In this document: positions 1 to 6,461 of the stretch, piece by piece | How positions within the stretch are numbered: position 1 is the stretch's first letter | Layout: each line of letters begins with the position of its first letter | NCBI GenBank assembly: GCA_007131845.1 | Contig: SLPT01000375.1 | Location: forward strand, 1 to 8,647 | Direction of reading: 5' to 3' | Length of the DNA stretch: 8,647 bases | Source: Desulfobacteraceae bacterium | GTDB lineage: Bacteria > Desulfobacterota > Desulfobacteria > Desulfobacterales > Desulfosalsimonadaceae | Made by a program: the position numbers and the translations under genes | The notes under the pieces: model-generated | The model's database searches: none | What the model was told of the DNA's origin: nothing | What the model saw: only the letters and a program-made list of their open reading frames with translations

Positions 1-1687
1 GCTGGGCCAAATTCCGCTCCAACTCCCCGGAACCTTCGCCGCTCCGCAAAGAGGCTTCCTGATTGACGATGGACTCCACGATCACCAGTTCGCCGATGGT
101 CTCGAGCAGCAGGTCGATCCGGTCCGCATCAATCTTCATGTTCTGTTTGACGGTCTTACCGATACCGCTCCCGGATGCCGCCTGTCCATTGGCGGGCTGC
201 GCCTTTTCCTCCGGTGGTTTTTCGGACGACGCCGCACCCGGCCCGGTGGTCTTTTCCGGCTGCCGGCTTTCCGGCTGCTTTCCGGCTGCTGCCGGCCCGG
301 TCCCGCCGGCCAGTGCGTCCTTCAACTGCAAGAACACTTCCGGCAAATCGTCGTCCGGGATGAACATATCACCCGTTCCCAGGGCCGTTTCAAGCTGCCG
401 GGTCATTTTTTTTAGCAGGTCCAGGGCGTTGAACGTAGCGTCCACCACGACCCCCTCAAAGGAGAGCCGTTTCTTGCGGACTTCGTCCAGGAGGTTTTCC
501 GCAACGTGGGCCAGCCGGGAGATGGGGGTCAACCCCAGAAAGGACGTGGTTCCCTTGATGGTATGAAATGCCCGGAATATCGAGGCGATGGCCTCCTCGT
601 TTTCCGGATCGTTTTCCAGGGTCAACAGGTTCTCATCCGACACCTCGAAGTGCTCGATGGTTTCCGAGACAAAGTCCGCCGTTATTTCAGGATCTTCGAT
701 TACAACCGGCGTCAAAAGGGATTCAGCCTCTTCTTCCGCCGAATCGGGATACTCCCGGGCTGAGTTTTCCACTTCCGGCTCTTTTTTCTCTTCTGCCGGA
801 GGAGCAGGTATATCGTCCGGGCGTTTTGATGCAGAACCATCTTCGTCCGGATCGCCGGCTTCCGGATCCGGTTCCGATTCCGCATCCGGCCCGGAAGACG
901 CCGGAACGCCATTGAAGGCGGCTTCCTGAAGGAGGGCTTCCATAAGTATTTCCGACGGCGGTAGGGGTAAGCGGTTCTTGATGGCCGCGATGGTCTGGTC
1001 GAACCAGTCCTTGAACTCGAGCAGCGGGTCCGCATCCAGGCTTTCCCCGCCGTCCTGGATATAATCCTCCACCTGGTGACAGACCCGCTCGACCGCGTTG
1101 AGCCCGATAACGCCGGCCTCCCCCTTGGCCGTGTGGAGATAGCGCTTGAGCTCTTTTAAAATCTGGGCGTCCGGATGGCGCTCGTACTCCAGGATCAGCT
1201 CTTCGATCTCACCGATGACGGTTTCCTGCTGGGCCAGATATTCCTCCAGGATATCCTCGTCCACACCGGAAGCAAATCCGCTGGGAGCAAGCTTTACGGA
1301 CGCGTCGGCTTCTTTGCCGCCATTTTTGGAGTCTTTGCCGGACAGGGCGGCATCATCTGCCTCCGTGGACGCCGGAAGATCGAGTTCGCTCTCGTCGGCA
1401 TCCCGATCGATAAGCGCCTGGATCGCCGTCAGGACCTTTTCGGCGGCCTGCATGTCCTCTTCCCCCGGGGTTTCGCCCGAGGCGGACGCCTGTTCCAGGC
1501 TGGCAGCCACCGTACGAACCGATGAAGACGTGCGGGGAAAAGGCTCTTCCATTTTTCCGGCGATGGCACCGAATGCGCGGACCAGCTCCTCGACAACGGC
1601 CGCATCCGAAAGATCGGCCATGATAAACTGCTCCGCGAGATGCTCGACGTCATCTTTGATAGAATGCTTGACTGCCTGCTGGTTCAT
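1..1687 (-). CDS. cheA: Chemotaxis histidine kinase CheA with two Hpt domains (N-terminal 562 residues, cut by window edge)
   Basis: This is the sensor kinase that would phosphorylate CheY in response to chemoreceptors. Reading from ATG 1687, a helical N-terminus (about 1-100) leads to a first Hpt domain (about 145-240) with HTAKGEAGVIGL, phospho-acceptor His185. An acidic Pro/Ala/Glu linker (about 255-325) follows, then a second, more typical CheA Hpt domain (about 335-440) with FHTIKGTTSFLGL, His375. After another low-complexity linker (455-510) the dimerisation (P3) domain begins at KQNMKIDADRIDLLLETIGE (514-533). The ATPase and CheW-like domains would lie beyond base 1. No recognisable CheY-binding P2 domain lies between Hpt2 and P3. 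The gene starts 33 bases after the tandem CheX gene, and an AGGA lies about 12 bases before the ATG. Two Hpt domains are unusual but known in CheA relatives. The family call is firm; which pathway it serves (flagellar or other) is inferred from the flagellar neighbours. Confidence 0.95.
   Translation of the reverse strand, partial: MNQQAVKHSIKDDVEHLAEQFIMADLSDAAVVEELVRAFGAIAGKMEEPFPRTSSSVRTVAASLEQASASGETPGEEDMQAAEKVLTAIQALIDRDADESELDLPASTEADDAALSGKDSKNGGKEADASVKLAPSGFASGVDEDILEEYLAQQETVIGEIEELILEYERHPDAQILKELKRYLHTAKGEAGVIGLNAVERVCHQVEDYIQDGGESLDADPLLEFKDWFDQTIAAIKNRLPLPPSEILMEALLQEAAFNGVPASSGPDAESEPDPEAGDPDEDGSASKRPDDIPAPPAEEKKEPEVENSAREYPDSAEEEAESLLTPVVIEDPEITADFVSETIEHFEVSDENLLTLENDPENEEAIASIFRAFHTIKGTTSFLGLTPISRLAHVAENLLDEVRKKRLSFEGVVVDATFNALDLLKKMTRQLETALGTGDMFIPDDDLPEVFLQLKDALAGGTGPAAAGKQPESRQPEKTTGPGAASSEKPPEEKAQPANGQAASGSGIGKTVKQNMKIDADRIDLLLETIGELVIVESIVNQEASLRSGEGSGELERNLAQ
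253..289 (-). repeat. Three copies of an 11-bp GC-rich repeat inside the cheA linker
   Basis: The plus-strand unit TTTCCGGCTGC occurs at 253-263, 268-278 and 279-289. The last two copies are directly tandem and the first is four bases away. It encodes part of the low-complexity linker between the second Hpt domain and the dimerisation domain (roughly GKQPESRQPEK). Because 11 is not a multiple of three, each copy is read in a different frame. Confidence 0.8.
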
Positions 1688-1720
1688 ATGCGTCGTCAAT
1701 CCTGTAATGATTTGTTGATT

Positions 1721-3535
1721 TCATGATTCCATATACTTCCGGCATTTTTTCCGTATGAGCGCCTCATCCGCCGGCGTAACCAGGATATCGTCGGCGCCGT
1801 AACGCCGGGCTTTGATCACCATGGTTTTCGTCCACTCGGGTCCCGCCAGGATCAGCGGACGTTTTTTACTCATGGCCGCCTTGACCTGGATGGCCCGGGC
1901 AAGCCCCTGGTCGTTTACCTTGCTGACCAGCAGAAACACACACCCGGTGTCGTCTTCGGCCAGGGCGTCTTTGAGGTTTCCATCCGGATCGAGACGATTG
2001 ATTTCAGCGCCGGTCTCCCGGATGCTGTTTTCAATTTTTTCCAGCTCGGCGTCATCCTTGCCGATGATGGTGACGATACGACGGGCGGCGGAAGCCCCAC
2101 CGGACTGTATCTGCGAGTCAAAATTTTGGCTTTCGCTTTTTTGTAAGCCCGGTTTTTGACCTTCCCCGACGTTCGCGTCCGGAGACGGACCCGATGCCTC
2201 AGCCGGGGCCTGGACGGGCTCAAAGCCGGAAGCCCCTGACAACCCCACGATACCGGCCGGAAAAAACAGTTCAATAGGCCCGTAATGCTTGTCGCCCATT
2301 CGGATACGTGCGGAAACCAGGTAATAATCGTCCTCCGGAAACGGATGATCGCTTTCCGGGTCCGTCTTTCCGGAGACGATCGCCTCCAGGTTGTCCCTTT
2401 TCAGGGTAAGCTTGCGGGGAAAGGCGCTTTTGAACTGGTTGGAGTAACAGCCGACCAGGATGTTGGCGATCTCCCCGAACGCATCGGCCACCTCTCCGTC
2501 GAACGAGCCGTTTTTGACCACCTGGGCAATGGAGTCGGCCGGCATCATGAGCAGCAGCCCGCCGAAATAGACGGCATCCTTCAAGGGAAGCAGGATATAC
2601 CCGTAACCCTCTTTCTCACCGCCAACCCTCATCCGTGTCAAAACCTGCTTTCCCCGTGTCCGGGCCAGCAGTTCGCTTTTTTTCCGCCAAAAGGTCTTCT
2701 GCTCCTCGAACGACACGAGATAACCCAGCAGGGCTTCCAGCTCCTCGCGGACCGGATCCAGTCCTTCGATCAGAAATTCCCGGACAAAATCCTCGCCGAG
2801 CAGATCTTCCGCAGCAGGCGCATCTTTCGCGTCGCCGGAAACCGACGGTTCAGGAGCGTCAGCCGCCTTTTCCGGCGATGGGCCGTTAGCGGCATCGCCG
2901 CCGTCGGTAGCGGCCGGGGCCTGATCGGAAGGTTCGGTATCGACAGCGGCTGCGGCATCCGGCTGTTCCCCGGCTTCCACCTGCTCCAGCAGGCCGTGGG
3001 GATAAAAAAACTTAAAGGACCCGAGCTTTTGGCCCTTGAGATCCAGTTGTCCCGAATGTGCGCTCAGCATACCGTCCGGCAGCGGAATGTCTTTGGTTTT
3101 GGCCGGATACGTCTCGATATTTCCCTTGATCAGACGAAGCTTTTTTTCCGGGAAAGACTCATGAAACACCTGATTCAAGACGCCACTGACAATATTGGCA
3201 ATTTCCGCAAATGCATCCAGGAGATCCCCGTCCAGGGCTTTTTGCTTCTTGTGAGCCTCGATCTCATCCTGGGGAAGCATGATCAGGCGTCCGGCCAGTT
3301 CAATGGCCAGATCCATATCGAAAAAAAGATATACCGGGTCGGTTCCGGCGTTTTTCGCATTGAAAGCAGCCAGGCCGAAGGGTTTTTTCGGCGGCGAGAA
3401 CAGCTCCCCGGCGGCCCCGGCTGCAGCGGATTCATCCCGCAGCTCAAGCTTCTGGCCGATCAGGTCGCCCACTTCCGAGGCGCTGTTTTCCAGCACATCG
3501 GGATATATGCTTTCAAATGGATCCGGATTGCCCAT
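1721..3535 (-). CDS. Tandem CheC/CheX-like phosphatase-domain protein with degenerate receiver tail
   Basis: A 604-residue three-part protein. Domain 1 (about 15-185) carries DAFAEIAN, with Asp107, Glu111 and Asn114. Domain 2 (about 250-435) carries DAFGEIAN, with Asp351, Glu355 and Asn358. The Glu and Asn are the residues CheC/CheX/FliY proteins use to attack phospho-CheY, so both sites look intact. Acidic Ala/Pro linkers join the parts (about 187-245 and 436-482). The tail (485-604) has the alternating strand/helix pattern of a receiver, but its would-be phospho-Asp region reads FLLVSK and the conserved Lys before the last Pro is missing (ILVTPAD), so it is probably not phosphorylated. ATG 3535, with AGAAGG just upstream, is preferred over the in-frame TTG 3550. 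The gene lies between cheX and cheA. It probably damps or localises CheY phosphate; adhesion to the motor switch is another option. Domain calls are fairly sure, the exact role is not. Confidence 0.85.
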   Translation of the reverse strand: MGNPDPFESIYPDVLENSASEVGDLIGQKLELRDESAAAGAAGELFSPPKKPFGLAAFNAKNAGTDPVYLFFDMDLAIELAGRLIMLPQDEIEAHKKQKALDGDLLDAFAEIANIVSGVLNQVFHESFPEKKLRLIKGNIETYPAKTKDIPLPDGMLSAHSGQLDLKGQKLGSFKFFYPHGLLEQVEAGEQPDAAAAVDTEPSDQAPAATDGGDAANGPSPEKAADAPEPSVSGDAKDAPAAEDLLGEDFVREFLIEGLDPVREELEALLGYLVSFEEQKTFWRKKSELLARTRGKQVLTRMRVGGEKEGYGYILLPLKDAVYFGGLLLMMPADSIAQVVKNGSFDGEVADAFGEIANILVGCYSNQFKSAFPRKLTLKRDNLEAIVSGKTDPESDHPFPEDDYYLVSARIRMGDKHYGPIELFFPAGIVGLSGASGFEPVQAPAEASGPSPDANVGEGQKPGLQKSESQNFDSQIQSGGASAARRIVTIIGKDDAELEKIENSIRETGAEINRLDPDGNLKDALAEDDTGCVFLLVSKVNDQGLARAIQVKAAMSKKRPLILAGPEWTKTMVIKARRYGADDILVTPADEALIRKKCRKYMES

Positions 3536-3539
3536 ATCG

Positions 3540-3545
3540 CCTTCT
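3540..3545 (-). promoter_or_regulatory. Ribosome binding site that decides the start of the tandem CheX gene
   Basis: AGAAGG on the minus strand ends four bases before ATG 3535. No comparable site precedes the alternative TTG at 3550, so the shorter 604-residue product is preferred. Confidence 0.6.
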
Positions 3546-3572
3546 GTCAACGTTTTTTCGATCCAATGAATT

Positions 3573-3593
3573 GCCGTTTATGCGGAAAACGGC
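3573..3593 (-). other. Hairpin between cheX and the tandem CheX gene
   Basis: A perfect 7-bp inverted repeat (GCCGTTT and AAACGGC) with a 7-base loop starts four bases past the cheX stop codon. No T-run follows on the minus strand, so it is not a standard terminator. It could protect or process the mRNA between the two genes. The structure is read directly from sequence; any function is a guess. Confidence 0.6.
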
Positions 3594-3597
3594 CCTG

Positions 3598-4056
3598 CTA
3601 CTGCTTTTTCAACTCCAGGCCCACCATAAAGTCTCCGTGAGATACGGAAAACGGAACGATAATCCAATCCGCCTTGTTGATCACCGTCAATGTGTATTCC
3701 TCGCCATGAACCACCGACGGCAGGGAGAGTTCCACCTTACCGCCGTCGTTTGCGATAAATGGCTTGAGGGATCCTGCCAGCATGTTGGCCAACTCGCCCA
3801 TGGCATCCTGCACATCCTCGTTGATCTCGTCCACCTCGACGCCCAGAAAATCGCCGGTGAGGCCCATCGCCACCTTGTCCGGGGCGTGAATGGCCAGGTT
3901 GCCCTGCTTGAAGCCCGCGAAACCGACCATTGCGGAAAGGGAGCACTTGAACTTGGAGACGTGTTCGGTAAGGGCTTCTCCCGGCGTCACATCGACCATG
4001 ATCATGGTTTCGAAAATCTCGCGGGTCGCATCGATGATTTTTTCCTTGAAATCCAT
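3598..4056 (-). CDS. cheX: CheY-phosphate phosphatase CheX
   Basis: A 152-residue single-domain protein of the CheX type, which removes phosphate from CheY-P in the cytoplasm. The signature helix reads DAMGELANMLAG, with Glu88 and Asn91 as the predicted catalytic pair. The strand-rich ends (GNLAIHAPD near 52-60, VELSLPSVVHGEEYTLTV near 108-125, DWIIVPFSV near 130-138) fit the CheX fold, and the length is normal for the family. The start is well supported: CAGGAG lies five bases before ATG 4056. It follows cheY by 21 bases, so kinase target and phosphatase are probably co-translated from one message. Unlike the neighbouring 604-residue protein it has one site and no extra domain. Confidence 0.92.
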   Translation of the reverse strand: MDFKEKIIDATREIFETMIMVDVTPGEALTEHVSKFKCSLSAMVGFAGFKQGNLAIHAPDKVAMGLTGDFLGVEVDEINEDVQDAMGELANMLAGSLKPFIANDGGKVELSLPSVVHGEEYTLTVINKADWIIVPFSVSHGDFMVGLELKKQ

Positions 4057-4077
4057 CTTTACTCCTGTAATCTGGTT

Positions 4078-4452
4078 TTAGAGCAGCGGCCCGAGCACAT
4101 CGTTGACCTGGTCCGGGGTGAACGGTTTCTTGACGCATCCCGAGGCGCCCAGCGATCTCGACTGTTCGACCATATCCTCCGACCCGCCTTCCGTGGTTAC
4201 CATAACCACCGGGATGTCCTTGATGGAGGCGTCTTCCGCCTTTTTTTTCAAAAACTCGATGCCGTCCATATTCGGCATATTGATATCCGACAGGATGATA
4301 TCCGGTTTTTCCCCGGAAAGGATATCAAGCGCTTCCTGCCCGTCGCCGGCTTCCAGGACGGTGTCGAATTCCAGTCCCGCCTGGCGCAATGAACGGTTCA
4401 CAATCTTTCGCATCGTGCTCGAATCATCAATGATCAAAACGGATTTACCCAT
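4078..4452 (-). CDS. cheY: Single-domain chemotaxis response regulator CheY
   Basis: A 124-residue stand-alone receiver that, when phosphorylated by CheA, would bind the flagellar switch and change rotation. All the receiver landmarks are present: Asp9 and Asp10 (LIIDDSSTMRK), phospho-acceptor Asp56 (IILSDINMPNMDG), the Thr86 region (MVTTEGG) and Lys109 before Pro110 (VKKPF). The aromatic switch residue found at Tyr106 in the enterobacterial protein is Cys here (GASGCVKKPF), which is tolerated in many CheY relatives. ATG 4452 is chosen because GAGGAG lies five bases upstream. An in-frame TTG at 4479 would add nine residues, EEE-rich, that merely translate this binding site. Placed directly ahead of cheX. 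Confidence 0.96.
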   Translation of the reverse strand: MGKSVLIIDDSSTMRKIVNRSLRQAGLEFDTVLEAGDGQEALDILSGEKPDIILSDINMPNMDGIEFLKKKAEDASIKDIPVVMVTTEGGSEDMVEQSRSLGASGCVKKPFTPDQVNDVLGPLL

Positions 4453-4460
4453 TTCTTCTT

Positions 4461-4466
4461 CTCCTC
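4461..4466 (-). promoter_or_regulatory. Ribosome binding site of cheY
   Basis: GAGGAG on the minus strand, in a purine-rich run five to eleven bases before ATG 4452. It is a near-ideal Shine-Dalgarno sequence and rules out the upstream TTG start. Confidence 0.8.
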
Positions 4467-4523
4467 TATCTGTTTTCAAGTGTCTGCAAATTGACTCTTT
4501 CCGATTGCACCCTGTATTTATGC

Positions 4524-4545
4524 AAAAAAAAGGCCAAAGATCCTT
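4524..4545 (-). terminator. Weak terminator-like site between the FlhB-like gene and cheY
   Basis: On the minus strand a short AAGG/CCTT stem runs into eight T residues, 20 to 41 bases past the stop of the FlhB-like gene. The stem is only four pairs, so it would be leaky at best. The 112-base gap holding it is the longest within the cheY-to-flhB stretch and could separate two transcription units. I saw no convincing promoter box downstream of it. Confidence 0.25.
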
Positions 4546-4564
4546 CGTCGTCTGATATCACCTA

Positions 4565-4834
4565 TTATCCCTTGTTGAGGGAATAGACGAATGCCAGAAT
4601 CTCAGCCACGGCCTGGTAGAGTTCCACCGGGATTTCTTCCCCCACGGGCACTTTCGACAATACTTCCACCAGGTCCGGATCTTCCCGGATCGGGATGCCG
4701 GCCGCTTCCGCAATGGCGACAATATTCCGGGCGACCTCGCCGCTTCCTGACGCGGCCACCACCGGCGCATCGCTTACAAGGCGATCGTAGATCAAAGCCG
4801 CCGCCCGTTTGGGCCCTGACGCGTTTTGTGTCAT
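4565..4834 (-). CDS. FlhB-like protein consisting only of the C-terminal export-gate domain
   Basis: An 89-residue protein matching the cytoplasmic C-terminal domain of FlhB/YscU-type export proteins. It has AAALIYD (11-17), SDAPVVAASGSGEVARNI (21-38), AGIPIREDPDLVEVL (45-59) and the diagnostic end VGEEIPVELYQAVAEILAFVY (64-84). There are no membrane segments. The Asn-Pro-Thr-His self-cleavage motif, which in full FlhB lies just before this region, is absent, so the protein corresponds to the piece released by cleavage. Free-standing copies of this domain beside a FliK-like gene are known in several bacteria (the YlqH type, also called FlhB2 or FhlB) and can support flagellar export. ATG 4834 has GGAG about eight bases upstream. 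The gene follows the fliK-like gene across a palindromic repeat. Confidence 0.9.
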   Translation of the reverse strand: MTQNASGPKRAAALIYDRLVSDAPVVAASGSGEVARNIVAIAEAAGIPIREDPDLVEVLSKVPVGEEIPVELYQAVAEILAFVYSLNKG

Positions 4835-4861
4835 ATTTGATTCTCCCGTAAAAAGTCTCCA

Positions 4862-5004
4862 TCAGACGGCTTTGTATCAGACGGCTTTGTAAAAAGTTCA
4901 AGATCAAGGCTTGCGCGATTTCGAAGAATGCAGCGTACCCGGCGTACGTGAAATTCTGAGAAATCGCGCGTAACGCAGATATTGGACTTTTACGAAGTCG
5001 TCAT
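4862..5004. repeat. MITE-like palindromic element between the fliK-like and FlhB-like genes
   Basis: Bases 4878-5004 form one long imperfect inverted repeat centred on 4941. The ends read ACGGCTTTGTAAAAAGT on the left and, as complement, TGACGACTTCGTAAAAGT on the right. Inside are GCGCGATTTC (4913-4922) with its exact complement (4960-4969) and CGTAC/GTACG (4934-4948). The left terminal 15-mer TCAGACGGCTTTGTA is duplicated in tandem (4862-4876 and 4877-4891), and another GTAAAAAGT lies at 4849-4857. The right end supplies the TGA stop of the fliK-like gene. It has no coding capacity. It looks like a small non-autonomous mobile repeat; as RNA it could fold into a very long hairpin that separates the two genes. 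Confidence 0.75.
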
Positions 5005-6074
5005 ACTTCCACCTCCAGGAAATGATCCCCTTGCGGCGCAAGGCGTTTCAGAAGGCTGGCGACGGGGTCTTTCGCCCCGCCGCCCACGGAATATCCCGCA
5101 AGCTTCACCGTGGAGAGTCTATCGGCCAGCGACGGCAATGCCGATGACACAAGTCGTATCGTCTCGTCGTTTTCACACAAAACCCGCAGGCGAAGGGCCC
5201 GGTTTTCCGCGTCCCGATCATCCTCGTAAAGAAGCAGGATCTGGAGGTTGCCCAGACGGGAAAGCTTCAGGTGGATATTCAACCGCCATGCGCCGTTTTC
5301 CTCCCCCTCATCGCCTTCTTCCCCACTGTCATCCTTTTCGGCAAGAATGTAGCCCGTCTCCAGGAAAGGAAGGGGCAGCGGAAGAAACTGAACGTTTTCC
5401 TGGCCCAGCCGGTAGCGGCACAGGGCAAAAAGCTGGAGCTGCTCGAGCAGACTCTGAGCCTGCGCCCCCTGGGTTTCGGCTTTTTTTCCGGCGGAACCCG
5501 CCAGCATCAGGAGAGCGCCTTTCAGGGTATTTCTGGCGGAAGACGTTTTGTTTTCAGCCAGCAGCCGCTCGAGATCGAGCCCAAGCATTTTCTGCAAATC
5601 AGCAATATCCCCGCCCGCAAGCCGGGCGGGTGATTTCCTCAAAAGGGCCATGAAGGATTCCAAAAAACCGTTTATATCGCCGGAAATACTTCCGCCACCT
5701 GCCTCCGCGCCTCGGCCGCCCTGTAACTTCGCAAGCGCCGGCAACAGCCGGGTCGAATCCCCGAGATTATGGAGCAGCCGGAAAAGATGCCGCAGCTCCG
5801 CTTCCTCCATGATGCGCAGGTGGATGGGGGACTTCGTGCTGAGCACCTGAAGATTGAGCTGCTGGCCGGTGCGCAGCGGGACTTTCGTCCGGGCTTCGAG
5901 CTTTCGCTGTTCCACGTCCAGCACGACTTTTTCCAGCCCGCCCTCGGCCACCACCGCGCGGACGATCTGGTAGGGCTGCAGCTTCAGGGGCTGACTTTCC
6001 GTCCCGCTCCGGAGCGAAATCTCCGGCTGGACGGCAAGGGTCAAAACCGGCGGTGGATGAGCGTTCACGTACAT
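5001..6074 (-). CDS. fliK: FliK-like flagellar hook-length control protein
   Basis: A 357-residue soluble protein with the layout of the short FliK-like (YlqG-type) proteins. An N-terminal strand-rich module (about 30-90: QPYQIVRAVVAEGG, LEARTKVPLRTGQQLNLQV) leads to a helical, Gly/Ala-containing middle (about 92-220). A C-terminal FliK/hook domain (about 228-335) follows, with QFLPLPLPFLETGYIL, an acidic insertion (DDSGEEGDEGEEN, 248-260), WRLNIHLKLSRLGNLQILLLYED and LRLRVLCENDETIRLV. FliK proteins sense hook length and switch the export gate through FlhB, which fits the FlhB-like gene next door. ATG 6074 has only a weak upstream purine run (AAGATAA), so translation may be poor or another start may be used. 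The stop codon lies inside the palindromic repeat. FliK sequences diverge strongly, so the symbol rests on domain pattern plus context. Confidence 0.82.
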   Translation of the reverse strand: MYVNAHPPPVLTLAVQPEISLRSGTESQPLKLQPYQIVRAVVAEGGLEKVVLDVEQRKLEARTKVPLRTGQQLNLQVLSTKSPIHLRIMEEAELRHLFRLLHNLGDSTRLLPALAKLQGGRGAEAGGGSISGDINGFLESFMALLRKSPARLAGGDIADLQKMLGLDLERLLAENKTSSARNTLKGALLMLAGSAGKKAETQGAQAQSLLEQLQLFALCRYRLGQENVQFLPLPLPFLETGYILAEKDDSGEEGDEGEENGAWRLNIHLKLSRLGNLQILLLYEDDRDAENRALRLRVLCENDETIRLVSSALPSLADRLSTVKLAGYSVGGGAKDPVASLLKRLAPQGDHFLEVEV

Positions 6075-6130
6075 GGTTATCTTATCGACAAGAGACCTGG
6101 ATAATTTACCCCCCCACCCGCCGTATCGAA

Positions 6131-6160
6131 ATCGGGATCGGGATCGGGATCGGGATCGAT
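6131..6160 (+). repeat. Four tandem ATCGGG hexamers (G-quadruplex-type)
   Basis: ATCGGG is repeated exactly four times (6131-6154), followed by ATCGAT. The plus strand thus has four GGG tracts separated by ATC loops, the textbook G3N3 pattern for an intramolecular G-quadruplex. It lies 57 to 86 bases upstream of the fliK-like start codon, on the non-transcribed-RNA-like opposite strand of that gene. Confidence 0.85.
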
Positions 6161-6284
6161 ATTTTTACTTTTTGACTTCGATATCGATACCGTTTAAAGC
6201 CGGGAGGTAAATCTAAGACAGTCATAAATCAGGATGAGCGGACGCGGAAGAAACTGCAATTGGTATGTTGAATGAGCGGCGAAA

Positions 6285-6326
6285 CTAAAGCAGTGGATCT
6301 TTCTGCTAAAGCAGTGGATCTTTCTG
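6285..6326. repeat. 21-bp direct tandem duplication
   Basis: Two identical 21-base units at 6285-6305 and 6306-6326, each starting CTAAAGCAGTGG and ending ATCTTTCTG. No coding sequence runs through them. It is probably a simple local duplication. Confidence 0.85.
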
Positions 6327-6387
6327 ATGGACAGATGATGGGGGATGGGGATGGGATACTGTAGAACTGTAGATCGGAAAAACCGAT

Positions 6388-6417
6388 CCCGATAGCGATC
6401 CCGATCCCGATCCCGAT
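6388..6417 (-). repeat. Inverted hexamer set (complement of ATCGGG)
   Basis: CCCGAT occurs at 6388-6393, 6400-6405, 6406-6411 and 6412-6417, with one diverged unit (AGCGAT) at 6394-6399. Read on the minus strand this is the same ATCGGG repeat as at 6131-6160, so the two sets form an inverted pair about 230 bases apart. The minus strand carries four GGG tracts with loops of 3, 3 and 9 bases. Confidence 0.85.
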
Positions 6418-6461
6418 AAAGGCAAGGAAAGTAAAAGGGGATCATAAAAACGATAATCCAA

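Noticed and set aside
2285..3640. Long plus-strand open frame of 451 codons
   Set aside because: It lies antisense to the well-supported tandem CheX gene, shows no recognisable domain, and is explained by GC-rich codon bias on the opposite strand.
3517..4392. Plus-strand open frame of 291 codons, rich in His and Asp
   Set aside because: It is antisense to cheX and cheY, which have full motifs and good ribosome binding sites.
4982..5653. Plus-strand open frame of 223 codons
   Set aside because: It is antisense to the fliK-like gene, its composition is Pro/Arg-rich, and no family is recognised.
6131..6417. CRISPR array
   Set aside because: The units are six bases long and contiguous with no spacers, and there are no cas genes.
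6194..6445. Minus-strand 83-codon frame with an Arg-Asp repeat
   Set aside because: The RDRDRD stretch is just translation of the ATCGGG hexamers, and the HCFSRKIHCFS stretch is the 21-bp duplication. There is no ribosome binding site.
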